From: Rs1 sp000416275
GTDB taxonomy: Bacteria; Pseudomonadota; Gammaproteobacteria; Pseudomonadales; Balneatricaceae
Length of the DNA: 64,000 nt
Reading direction: 5' to 3'
NCBI GenBank assembly: GCA_965243635.1
Contig: OZ251574.1
Coordinates: 310,001-374,000 of the forward strand
This document shows positions 1-7,553 of the stretch, in pieces. A program made the translations under genes and the position numbers. Below the pieces are notes generated by a model, which ran no database searches, had not been told where the DNA came from, and was given only the letters and a program-made list of their open reading frames with translations. The stretch's first letter is position 1. The number at the start of each line of letters is the position of its first letter.

Positions 1-190
1 CTTTTAATTTTCCTCCGTAGGGTGCCGTTACCTCCTTTTTCAAAATTAGAGGTGCTAAAGTGTACGCGCCAAACAAATAAAAAAAGATTGCGCCAGCGTT
101 AACATTTAAGTTCTCATCGCCATATACTATATTGACTAAGATAAAAACAATAAAAACAATAAGCCAATACTTATATACATCATTCACCAT
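1..190 (-). CDS. partial membrane protein, candidate immunity protein of the adjacent Rhs tip
   Basis: The frame starts with ATG at 190 and runs off the left edge of the window; 63 codons are visible. The product begins MVNDVYKYWLIVFIVFILVN and has a strongly hydrophobic first segment and a second one around residues 33-46. It resembles the complete 100-residue protein at 2452-2754 (APLILKKEVTAPYGGK here, APIILKKNLYMPYSSQ there). Its start overlaps the stop of the upstream Rhs tip by 11 bases, as in two other pairs of this array. Position, size and membrane character fit an immunity protein; that role is inferred. Confidence 0.6.
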   Translation of the reverse strand, partial: MVNDVYKYWLIVFIVFILVNIVYGDENLNVNAGAIFFYLFGAYTLAPLILKKEVTAPYGGKLK

Positions 191-1283
191 GATCATCCTG
201 TTTGATCGCAAGAGCAACACCTAGCCCGTAAGCGGAATTTATATTACTTAAGGCTTTCTCTGATATTTCACCCATCCTACTAACTTTTGAGAAAATTCCT
301 TCTGCTAATGCGTCTGCAATTCTAGGTACGCTATTCATGATAGTAGATCTCACATCTGGGTTAATCACCGTATCTAAGCCCAATCTAAATTCAATTACTG
401 TTGCACTAGTTCCGCACAATACACTACAAGGAGTAAAAATTCCTGCCGTTAAAATCAACCCAGTATCACCGTAATTGACTCTTTGCATTTTAGTCAATTC
501 TTTCTTATCACCATATCTTTTATCCAGCAATGATGACACTTGAGACCCACCAATTATGCTACCTTTAAATTTTTTACCTAATTGATTGATACTACCCTTT
601 CTAATATTCGTATCATTGATCTTGGCTTTTTTCCATTTTAAAGGTTTTGTGTGGTCTTTATCATCATGTTCACTTCTGTGACTATATTTATCAGAACCAT
701 TAAGCTTACCACTTGATCTTATTCGCTCTTCACCAAACCTAAACCCTGATGGGTCTGTATATCTAAGAGGGGTATTCATCACATAACTATATCGATTAAA
801 GTTCTGACTTAAATTTCCAGCCTGAATGTAAGGGTCTGAACCAACAAATCTCCCAAGATGAGCATCATAAACCCGCCCATTCATATGAATCAAGCCAACT
901 TCCTGAATGTTCTCATGCCCGGTAAATGCTTTATTAGTAAACGGCAACTGCGTTAAATACAACGGATCATCCAAGCTCGCCTGCGCTTCCCAAGGCAAGT
1001 CACGCATTTTTCCCCAAGCATCAAAGCTGCGTTTATCGACGACATTGGCATGGGCGTCGGTGATTAGATCGACGCTGCCCAGCGCATCTTGATGTAAATA
1101 GCGGGTTTGTACGCCCTCGCGGTTGGAGACTATCTCTTCAGGAGAATCGGGGTCAGGTCTTGTCTTTTGCCCCCGTTTTTTTTGCTTTAGAACAACTCCC
1201 TTTAATAAAAGGCAAAAGACAAGACCTGACCCCCTTTGCCCTTTTTGCTCAGGGCAATACGTCGATTTAGTGTCGCTTACCAT
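180..1283 (-). CDS. Rhs core fragment with C-terminal tip, 5' end replaced by a REP-like element
   Basis: The 367-residue frame contains Rhs sequence only from about residue 49 (EEIVSNREGVQTRYLHQ). The conserved Rhs-associated core is at about 118-180 (HMNGRVYDAHLGRF, ending YTDPSGF). The last 185 residues form the variable tip. Residues 17-47 are translated from the REP-like element at 1149-1234 and are not Rhs sequence, so the gene has lost its YD-repeat shell. The tip contains VSSLLDKRYGDKKEL and a hydrophobic Gly/Thr-rich stretch, and it is paralogous to the orphan tip at 2744-3252. The family is known for contact-dependent or type VI-delivered toxins whose tip is the poison. I recognise no catalytic motif. 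It may be silent without recombination into a full rhs gene. Confidence 0.75.
   Translation of the reverse strand: MVSDTKSTYCPEQKGQRGSGLVFCLLLKGVVLKQKKRGQKTRPDPDSPEEIVSNREGVQTRYLHQDALGSVDLITDAHANVVDKRSFDAWGKMRDLPWEAQASLDDPLYLTQLPFTNKAFTGHENIQEVGLIHMNGRVYDAHLGRFVGSDPYIQAGNLSQNFNRYSYVMNTPLRYTDPSGFRFGEERIRSSGKLNGSDKYSHRSEHDDKDHTKPLKWKKAKINDTNIRKGSINQLGKKFKGSIIGGSQVSSLLDKRYGDKKELTKMQRVNYGDTGLILTAGIFTPCSVLCGTSATVIEFRLGLDTVINPDVRSTIMNSVPRIADALAEGIFSKVSRMGEISEKALSNINSAYGLGVALAIKQDDHGE
1149..1234. repeat. REP-like palindromic element, copy 1
   Basis: Begins GGGGTCAGGTCTTGTCTTTT and ends with the inverse (AAAAGACAAGACCTGACCCC), with an A/T-rich centre containing TTTGCTTTAGAA. The left edge carries the AGAATC context and the right edge TTTGC, shared by other copies. 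It joins unrelated DNA on the right to the Rhs core on the left. The sequence resembles palindromic units moved by REP-associated tyrosine transposases; no such transposase is in the window. Confidence 0.85.
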
Positions 1284-1310
1284 AAACGGCAGTATCTAGA
1301 GCCTAGATTG

Positions 1311-1550
1311 CTAAGATAGCGTTAGCTTTATTAGCCAAGAAACTGTATTTGTTATTAAAATAAAGTTTAAAATATTTTTCTTCATTTTTGTATCAGGCTT
1401 ATATGCTCTACTTCTGAACGTTAAAAAGCCTATACTAAATATTGAGTATAGAATTAAAACACCACCATATCCTGATATGCTAGCCCAACCCACTACAGCC
1501 CCAATAAGTATAAATATTATGCATATATAGGCTGAAATATGATTATTCAT
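1311..1550 (-). CDS. small membrane protein, candidate immunity protein
   Basis: A 79-residue product if started at ATG 1550 (a TTG start at 1556 adds two residues). The ATG start overlaps the stop of the upstream tip gene by 8 bases, the tight coupling seen for tip/immunity pairs. Three hydrophobic stretches (about residues 8-27, 31-46 and 62-75) suggest an inner-membrane protein. It does not resemble the other putative immunity proteins here. Function is inferred from position only. Confidence 0.55.
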   Translation of the reverse strand: MNNHISAYICIIFILIGAVVGWASISGYGGVLILYSIFSIGFLTFRSRAYKPDTKMKKNILNFILITNTVSWLIKLTLS

Positions 1551-2025
1551 AACCAAACACTACACTACTGAAAACCTTATCAAAGGATGTCTTTCCATTC
1601 TCAATACTTTTAGTAGCATCACCAATGCTTGCTAAAGCTCCAACTGGAGCAAGTGCTACTCCAATTAAACTCCTAGTAATCACTCTAGCAGTTATGTAGA
1701 CGGATTTATTTGTTGTAATGCTAATATCTAAATTATTCAATTCTTGATAAGTTTTAGAAAAAACCTGACTTCCCTCTAAGTTATCAAGAGCAGTAGATAA
1801 CAAATGGTCCATTATTAATCCTTCTCTATTAGCTTTATAAAATTCATCCTTCCCATACAAACCAACCGATCGACCAACATAGCTCCCCGATGAGCCAACT
1901 CCTTTAAACAAAGAACTAACACCATCTTTAATTCCATCATCAATATCACTTAAAACGGTCCTCCTACTTAAAGGTTTATTCTCTCTTAAATCTTTCCAGA
2001 AGCCATTTTTCTTTATTCTAATCAA
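1543..2025 (-). CDS. orphan Rhs C-terminal tip without core
   Basis: A 160-residue frame. It is open upstream to the edge of the REP-like element at 2058, and the residues just upstream (VQVSNKV) match the linker of the intact-core Rhs protein at 3790-5684 (VEVSNKV). It is therefore a displaced tip cut from its core and joined to a REP-like element. The central part contains SLFKGVGSSGSYVGRSVGLYG; the C-terminal part is hydrophobic (SLIGVALAPVGALASIGDA). No start codon with a good ribosome site is seen, so it is probably an unexpressed reservoir unless recombined. The toxin activity is not recognisable. Confidence 0.55.
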   Translation of the reverse strand: MIRIKKNGFWKDLRENKPLSRRTVLSDIDDGIKDGVSSLFKGVGSSGSYVGRSVGLYGKDEFYKANREGLIMDHLLSTALDNLEGSQVFSKTYQELNNLDISITTNKSVYITARVITRSLIGVALAPVGALASIGDATKSIENGKTSFDKVFSSVVFGYE

Positions 2026-2057
2026 AGCAACCTTATTACTAACTTGAACATAGAATC

Positions 2058-2142
2058 GGGGTCAGGTCTTGTCTTTTGACCCCGTTTTTTCTGCTTTAGA
2101 ATAGTTCCTTTGATAAAAGGCAAAAGACAAGACCTGACTCCC
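2058..2142. repeat. REP-like palindromic element, copy 2
   Basis: Same architecture as the copy at 1149, with AGAATC before and TTTGC after. The right arm has one change (GACTCCC instead of GACCCCC). It separates the orphan tip at 1543-2057 from a ParE-like remnant at 2147. Confidence 0.85.
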
Positions 2143-2146
2143 TTTG

Positions 2147-2263
2147 CTCTTGGTTGTTGATGGTATACCGTTTATTGTGATTTATCGAGAGCACATCAGT
2201 ACAAATAGCATCGAAATCTTACGTGTGTTTCATGACACTCAGCAGTGGCCGGCAGCCAATTAA
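2147..2263 (+). pseudogene. 3' remnant of a ParE/RelE-type toxin gene
   Basis: An open frame of 38 codons ending TAA at 2261-2263 reads IPFIVIYREHISTNSIEILRVF followed by HDTQQWPAAN (residue run split here). The pattern of a strand with YR, then IEILRVxHxxQxWP, is the usual C-terminus of ParE/RelE-superfamily toxins. The 5' part is missing, cut at the REP-like element ending at 2142, and no antitoxin gene is present. It is on the strand opposite to the Rhs genes. Identification rests on the C-terminal pattern only. Confidence 0.55.
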
Positions 2264-2344
2264 AAGAGTGTTTGTGGAAGCGTCAACGCTCTGCCGCCGT
2301 TCGTCACATGCTTTGCAAAGACTAAGAGTGCAAGCTATAGAGCT

Positions 2345-2429
2345 GGGGTTAGGTCTTGTCTTTTGACCCCGTTTTTTCTGCTTTAGAATGTTCTCTTTAA
2401 TAAAAGGCAAAAGACAAGACCTGACCCCC
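2345..2429. repeat. REP-like palindromic element, copy 3
   Basis: Same palindrome, one substitution in the left arm (GGGGTTAGG). It lies between the ParE-like remnant and the end of the putative immunity gene at 2452-2754. Its left flank (GAGCT) differs from the AGAATC of the other copies. Confidence 0.85.
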
Positions 2430-2451
2430 TTTGTCTTTTTCAAGCTGTTAC

Positions 2452-2754
2452 TCACTCTCCAATAAACACCATAAACTCTGGATAAAAGAGTCCAATAAAA
2501 GCTATAGGTAAATAAATTAAAAGTAAAAAAAATCTAGATACTGTATGTATCCCAGGCTCTAGTAGTTGGCTACTATAAGGCATATATAGATTTTTTTTCA
2601 ATATAATGGGGGCTGTATTATATAAACCCCATATATAACCTATTAGACTTAGTAATATTTCGTCCAAAGTAAGATTTATACCAAGCACTAGTCTAATAAT
2701 TATATAAAAACTCCCAACAATAAACCAAAATTTAGTTTCAATTTTAATATCCAT
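2452..2754 (-). CDS. membrane protein, candidate immunity protein (paralogue of the gene at 1-190)
   Basis: 100 residues. Hydrophobic segments lie at about 9-25, 33-50 and 76-96. The ATG at 2754 overlaps the stop of the upstream tip (2744) by 11 bases. The middle of the protein (APIILKKNLYMPYSS) matches the partial protein at the left edge of the window, and their upstream tips are also paralogous. The two tip/immunity pairs therefore diverged together, which supports a cognate toxin-immunity relationship. Confidence 0.6.
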   Translation of the reverse strand: MDIKIETKFWFIVGSFYIIIRLVLGINLTLDEILLSLIGYIWGLYNTAPIILKKNLYMPYSSQLLEPGIHTVSRFFLLLIYLPIAFIGLFYPEFMVFIGE

Positions 2755-3252
2755 ATTCTTGGCCTAACACATATCCGGTACCTATATTAGGGAGAATACT
2801 TAGTTTTTTTGCTAGCTTAGGGTTCAGCGTGCCATTTATACTAAGTGCTTTAAAATATGAATTACTGAATATTCTTGGGGCAAAGCCTATTACAGCCCCA
2901 AAATAATCTTTTTTAATTAAGCTATCTATTATCAGCCTACCCTCTATTATTACAGCACTACCTCCACATGCAATAGTACATGCAGGTAGTAGGCTTCCAA
3001 TTGTTAGTGATAATCCTAATCGACCATAATTATCTCTTTGTTTTGGGCTTAGTTTCATAACAGGTTTTGCTTTTCTCCAAATTTTTGAACTATTCAATTC
3101 TTTCTTATCACCATATCTTTTATCCAGTAATGATGACACTTGAGACCCACCAATTATGATACCTTTAAATTTTTTACCTAATTGATTAATACTACCCTTT
3201 CTAATATTTTGATCCTTATCATCTGATTCATTGCTGTGACTCGCGAAGAATC
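2744..3252 (-). CDS. orphan Rhs C-terminal tip (paralogue of the tip ending at 180)
   Basis: The frame is open from the REP half-element at 3253 to the stop at 2744 (169 codons); a GTG at 3139 would give 131 residues. The stretch from about 3190 to 3095 matches the tip of the Rhs fragment at 180-1283: RKGSINQLGKKFKG and VSSLLDKRYGDKKEL. After this the sequences diverge but keep the pattern NYGxxGLxLTxGxxxPxxxxCGxSAxxIExRL. There is no core and no YD repeat. Upstream of 3195 it keeps only a short acidic stretch also present in the paralogue. Probably a displaced, silent tip module. Confidence 0.55.
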
Positions 3253-3279
3253 GGGGTCAGGTCTTGTCTTTTGACCCCC
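3253..3279. repeat. REP-like half element, copy 4
   Basis: Only the left palindromic arm is present, followed directly by the CCCCCTTTGC right edge of a full copy. This is what recombination between the two GACCCC segments inside one element would leave. The outer flanks (AGAATC and TTTGC) are the same as in full copies. Confidence 0.75.
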
Positions 3280-3381
3280 TTTGCTTGTCTGATTAATTAG
3301 ATTTCTTATAATTATACCTTTTACTTAGATTATAGATTATGAGCAGTTACACAAGTATTTTTTAGCCTCCCATCCGCATGT

Positions 3382-3780
3382 TTACTTTATCTGCAAACCT
3401 ATTCCCCATGTTATCAACAACAATAGAAATGAACCAAATACAACAGTTCCTGTTACTAAACTAGTTTGATCATGAATTTCAGGTTTATACTTATATCGTT
3501 CAATCATTCTTAATAAACGATCTCTATACGAAAAATATTTATAATTAGCGATAGCAATAGAAATGATCATCCCAATTGCCACCACTTTAAATCCATTACT
3601 ATCAGGTAGTACCCACCCAGAATAAATATGAATAATTGAAAACAGCGTGGTGAAATTAAAGCATATAATCAAAGTCATCATTAGAGATGCACTATAAATA
3701 TTATAGTAATCTTTCCCGTTAACCTTAATACTCCATTGATATACATTGAAAAATATATATTCGTAGAAAGAACGTATCAT
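3382..3780 (-). CDS. membrane protein, candidate immunity protein
   Basis: 132 residues starting nine bases after the stop of the Rhs gene at 3790. It has three or four hydrophobic segments (about 31-52, 66-80 and 110-130). It has no clear similarity to the other putative immunity proteins. Its partner tip is itself hydrophobic and Gly-rich, so a membrane target neutralised by a membrane immunity protein is a reasonable guess. Family not recognised. Confidence 0.6.
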   Translation of the reverse strand: MIRSFYEYIFFNVYQWSIKVNGKDYYNIYSASLMMTLIICFNFTTLFSIIHIYSGWVLPDSNGFKVVAIGMIISIAIANYKYFSYRDRLLRMIERYKYKPEIHDQTSLVTGTVVFGSFLLLLITWGIGLQIK

Positions 3781-3789
3781 AGAAATTCC

Positions 3790-5684
3790 TTAACAATTAC
3801 TAGTAGCCCAACAGAGCCCATTTGACATAGGAGTGACTGTAACAGCTTTAACAGCGGGTATATTTAGTATAAGCGAAGTCCCAAAATAGCTCACGCCTCC
3901 AGCTAAACCAACTGTGCCCCCAAACGTTGCAGCGGTTCCCCAGCCAATGTCACTAGCAGATTTTAGTATTCCAAAATTGTCACCATTAGAAAAAGCATTT
4001 GCGCCTTCGTATAAGCTTAATCCTGTTCCGAGTACAAAAAAGCCTTGTCCCGCTGCTCTGATTCTTTTTGCACGACGTAAAATTTCACTTCTTCCCCCAG
4101 CCCACTGATTACCGCCCCAAAGAATACTGTACCATTGTCCGTTCTTTCCTTTCCATTGCTGGCCATTTCCGCTTATAAATTTCAGCAGAGCAGCGCTAGA
4201 AAACAGACCACTTCCATTAACTGCATTACTTAGTATTTGTGCGCCGTTTCCACCAATATTTCTTTTGTTTGCAGTATTAACAGAAGCTTCTTTTATCTTT
4301 GCATAAATAATATTAACCTTATTACTAACTTCAACAGGTTTATCTCTTCTATTAGATCCATTATTTGATCTTACATTTCTATAAGTACCTGTTTTATCAT
4401 CCTTTTCAAATTTCGGCGGTCTATGGTTCACTTTATACACTTTTGCTTTAGATTTACTTTCTCTAGATTTGTTTTTACTACCCCCAGAGAAGCTACTAAT
4501 TTTGTCTGTAAACCAATTATATCCTGTTGGATCAGTATATTTCATCGGATTATTCATGACATAACTATATCGATTAAAACTTTGTGATAACCAAGGTCTC
4601 TGAATAAACACATCCGCACTCATAAACCTAGCCAGCACCGGATCATAAACCCGCCCATTCATATGAATCAAGCCAACTTCCTGAATACTCTCGTGCCCCG
4701 TAAAGCCCTTATTAGTAAACGGTAACTGCGTCAAATACAGCGGGTCAGACAAGCTTGCCTGCGCTTCCCAAGGCAAGTCACGCATTTTTCCCCAAGCATC
4801 AAAGCTGCGTTTATCGACGACATTGGCATGGGCGTCGGTGATTAGATCGACGCTGCCCAGCGCATCTTGATGTAAATAGCGGGTTTGTACGCCCTCGCGG
4901 TTGGAGACTATCTCTTCAGCAATGAGTTTGCCCGCTGCGTAGATGTAGTGTTTTTGCTCTATTTTACCATCGCTGTAGGCGGTCTTTTCGTAGAGGCTTA
5001 AGTAGTGAGTTTTATCGCCTTGGTGGTTGATTTTTTTGTAGCGAGCGCGATTAGGGCCGTAGTAAAACTTAGCTTCTCTGCCCGCTTGGGTGATGCTGGT
5101 AGGTTTGTTGTAGCTACTCCAGAGGTAATTGCGCCCGGCACCGCTTAGCATGTTGCCATTGAGGTCGTATAAATAGTCGTCACTGCCTGCGCGTGAAACA
5201 GCATGTACGCCAGCCCCTGTATAGTCGTAATTACCGACATCGGATTTGTATTGGATGTTGCCTAAGGTGTCATAGTTCAAGCTCTGGACGGTGTTAAATA
5301 CAGTCGAGTGATACAAGCCGCTGCTGGCATTGGCGGTAGTTAATCGGTCTAGGCGGTCGTAGTGGAAGTCTTCATGGATGTCGTTGATAAAATCATCGCG
5401 ATAAGTGACGTTGTTGTAGGCATCGTACTGGTACTCAAGATGGCGCATTGGCTCAAAACTGAGTAAACCGGTATGCAGTGATTGTAATTGCCCGGTGGAT
5501 TGGTTGTAGGTGTAGCTGTTAGTAACGCCGCTGCCGTAAACTTCGGCACTGATTCTGCCGGATGTATCCACGTTTAACGCGCGCCAGTAATTGACGTATT
5601 GGCTATCGTCGATGTTTTGTTGATAGGCGATTACTCCACGATCAAAGCTATTGGCATAATGGAAGCTGTTATCGAAAGAGAATC
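3790..5684 (-). CDS. Rhs protein, 5'-truncated: YD repeats, core and C-terminal tip
   Basis: This is the longest Rhs frame here. It is open from the REP-like element at 5685 down to the stop at 3790; a GTG at 5571 would give 593 residues. YD-type repeats are clear (YQYDAYNNVTYRDDF, FHYDRLDRLTT, YLYDLNGNML). They are followed by the conserved core (HMNGRVYDPVLARFMSADVF ... MKYTDPTGY). The roughly 240-residue tip after TDPTGY has a Lys/Arg/Asn-rich linker and a Gly/Ala-rich hydrophobic end (GWGTAATFGGTVGLAGGVSY). There is no N-terminal delivery domain and no start site upstream, so it is a fragment of a larger gene. Its core is near-identical to the IS66-split copy at 6.6-10 kb. Confidence 0.75.
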
Positions 5685-5769
5685 GGGGTCAGGTCTTGTC
5701 TTTTGACCCCGTTTTTTCTGCTTTAGAATGTTCTCTTTAATAAAAGGCAAAAGACAAGACCTGACCCCC
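5685..5769. repeat. REP-like palindromic element, copy 5
   Basis: Full palindrome with AGAATC and TTTGC edges. It joins the open 5' edge of the Rhs fragment (3790-5684) to the 3' side of the immunity gene at 5791. It supplies a TGA stop immediately upstream of the Rhs frame. Confidence 0.85.
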
Positions 5770-5790
5770 TTTGCTTTGTGTTGGTTCACT

Positions 5791-6294
5791 TCACCTTATT
5801 TTAAAGCTAGATAATGAGTTTTCAATGAAATCTAAATTACCGCCTTTAAATTCTATAAACTGAAGTTCATCAAAAATATAAATAAATTTTGTTGATTTTT
5901 TAGACCCAGGAGGTCTTACATCTGCAGAGATGATAGTTAAATTTTTTACTACTTCTATTTTATGCTGAATATTCCACTCATTCAGCATGCTCGGGTTTTG
6001 ACAAATGTCGCATTCACTTATATGCCCCATACTAATAGTTCCTGGATTTTCTAGTAATGGCTCATTTATTTTTTCATACTGTGAAAACGACGAAGTTGCA
6101 GCATTTTCTTCTTTTTTCTTTATCGGTGGATTGAATGTATAAATGTTTGGAATTTTAAAATAACCGCCAAATATATTTATTTCTATGTGATTATCAATAC
6201 TACTTTTTGCTAGGGCTGTTCCACTCCCCAAGATAATAATTAGCATTGGTAAAACATAGAATACTGACTTTAGAATATTCAGTTTATTGATCAT
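5791..6294 (-). CDS. exported protein, candidate immunity protein
   Basis: 167 residues from ATG 6294; an upstream start at 6312 is possible but would extend the overlap. The N-terminus MINKLNILKSVFYVLPMLII, continuing to a GTALA-KS site, looks like a signal peptide, so the protein should act in the periplasm. The mature part has a CDIC pair. The ATG overlaps the stop of the tip frame (6284) by 11 bases, as in two other pairs. A periplasmic immunity protein would point to a periplasmic or envelope target for the tip. Family not recognised. Confidence 0.55.
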   Translation of the reverse strand: MINKLNILKSVFYVLPMLIIILGSGTALAKSSIDNHIEINIFGGYFKIPNIYTFNPPIKKKEENAATSSFSQYEKINEPLLENPGTISMGHISECDICQNPSMLNEWNIQHKIEVVKNLTIISADVRPPGSKKSTKFIYIFDELQFIEFKGGNLDFIENSLSSFKIR

Positions 6295-6649
6295 ATATGT
6301 AATCTCCAGCAATTTTTATATATTGGCGTGGTGTGAAATTCATATCTGGTTGCGCTTGTTTATATCTTGTGTATACGGAGCTTAGAACTCCTCCTCTTCC
6401 AATGTATGGTATTACAGATTTTAGGCCTTTATAAGGGCTAGGAATAGTCATTACCCCTTTAAAAATCGCCCCATATTCTTTAGCATATTGTAATGCATCT
6501 GGAAAATGAAGAACCCCCATATCTGCACTCAACTGCCCAATTCTTTGTTTGGTGTATATATTTGGTTCATGTTTAAATTGAGGGAAATCTTGTTTAAAAT
6601 CTGATGTTGAATATTGTTGATCGTTTCTTAGTATATTCATAGCATCCAC
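6284..6649 (-). CDS. Rhs C-terminal tip, out of frame with its core at present
   Basis: The frame is open from the G tract at 6697-6708 to the stop at 6284, about 138 codons; a GTG at 6649 gives 121 residues. It has no good start of its own. If the G tract lost one G (or gained two) the Rhs core at 6594-7390 would read straight into it through GGGAGTSLDRIHN with no stop. The tip ends QYIKIAGDYIYDQ and is followed by an overlapping putative immunity gene. No catalytic motif recognised. Confidence 0.6.
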   Translation of the reverse strand: MDAMNILRNDQQYSTSDFKQDFPQFKHEPNIYTKQRIGQLSADMGVLHFPDALQYAKEYGAIFKGVMTIPSPYKGLKSVIPYIGRGGVLSSVYTRYKQAQPDMNFTPRQYIKIAGDYIYDQ

Positions 6650-7553
6650 TTTTGTCCTTAAAGTAACATTGTGAATTCTGTCTAATGAGGTACCTGCCCC
6701 CCCCCCCCGCGATCAACCCAAACAAACCAGCATTAAACACATGTGGAGGACTATATTCGTAAGGATCAACATAACTCATTTTCCCCCCAGACAAGTAAGC
6801 TAAATCTTGAACTACTTCAAACTTTGACGTTTTGGATATTACCGGCTTGCCATCTTTAAAATCCTTGCCGACATCCTGACCACTGCCATTATGGGTTTTA
6901 CCATTTAAACGAGGTGCTCGAATCTGACTTTGTGCCTTTCTGTAACCCTCGCTATATGAGTTATTGCCACCACCTCTATGACTTATATCATTACCGGTAC
7001 CCACACTGTTTCCATTACTGCTCCTAACCGGGCTACCGTCAGATGTTCTTAGCACCCACCCGCTCGGATCCGTATACTTCATCGGACCATTCCACACATA
7101 CCCATACCGATTAAAACTCTGGCTACTCCAAGGACTCTGAATAAACACATCCGCACTCATAAACCTAGCCAGCACCGGATCATAAACCCGCCCATTCATA
7201 TGAATCAAGCCAACTTCCTGAATGTTCTCATGCCCGGTAAATGCTTTATTAGTAAACGGTAACTGCGTTAAATACAACGGATCATCCAAGCTCGCCTGGG
7301 CTTCCCAAGGCAAGTCACGCATTTTTCCCCAGGCATCGAAGCTGCGTTTGTCGACGACATTGGCATGGGCGTCGGTGATTAGATCGACGCGTAACTTCTC
7401 AATAACTCGGGGCAGAACGTCAATATAAATCATTTTCTCTTGACAGGGTTTTAGTCCAAAAGTCGTTAAAATTAAAGACCACTTCCCTTCTTCTTTAAAG
7501 TAGCAGCACCGCGTTATACCAGTCCATGTGAGTGGTTTATTTATTTTATACAC
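6594..7553 (-). pseudogene. Rhs core fragment, fused at its 5' side to the IS66 end
   Basis: Residues 1-55 come from the inside end of the IS66 element (7391-7553). True Rhs sequence starts at DLITDAHANVVDKRSFDAWG (7390) and includes the core HMNGRVYDPVLARF, ending MKYTDPSGW. After the core a Ser/Gly/Asn-rich linker leads to a hydrophobic stretch and the poly-G tract. In the present frame the protein then ends after 37 unrelated residues at 6594. Removing the IS and one TSD would join it to the fragment at 9338-9969, which also carries a one-base deletion. The copy is therefore doubly broken. Confidence 0.75.
6697..6708. repeat. poly-C/G tract of 12, possible phase-variation switch
   Basis: Twelve C on the plus strand, G on the coding strand, sit between the Rhs core and its tip. 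With 12 G the core terminates early; with 11 or 14 it fuses in frame to the tip at 6284. Such tracts are prone to slipped-strand changes. A sequencing error in the homopolymer cannot be excluded. Confidence 0.75.

Noticed and set aside
2219..2455. 78-codon minus-strand frame
   Set aside because: It runs through a REP-like palindrome and antisense to the ParE-like remnant; no family or ribosome site.
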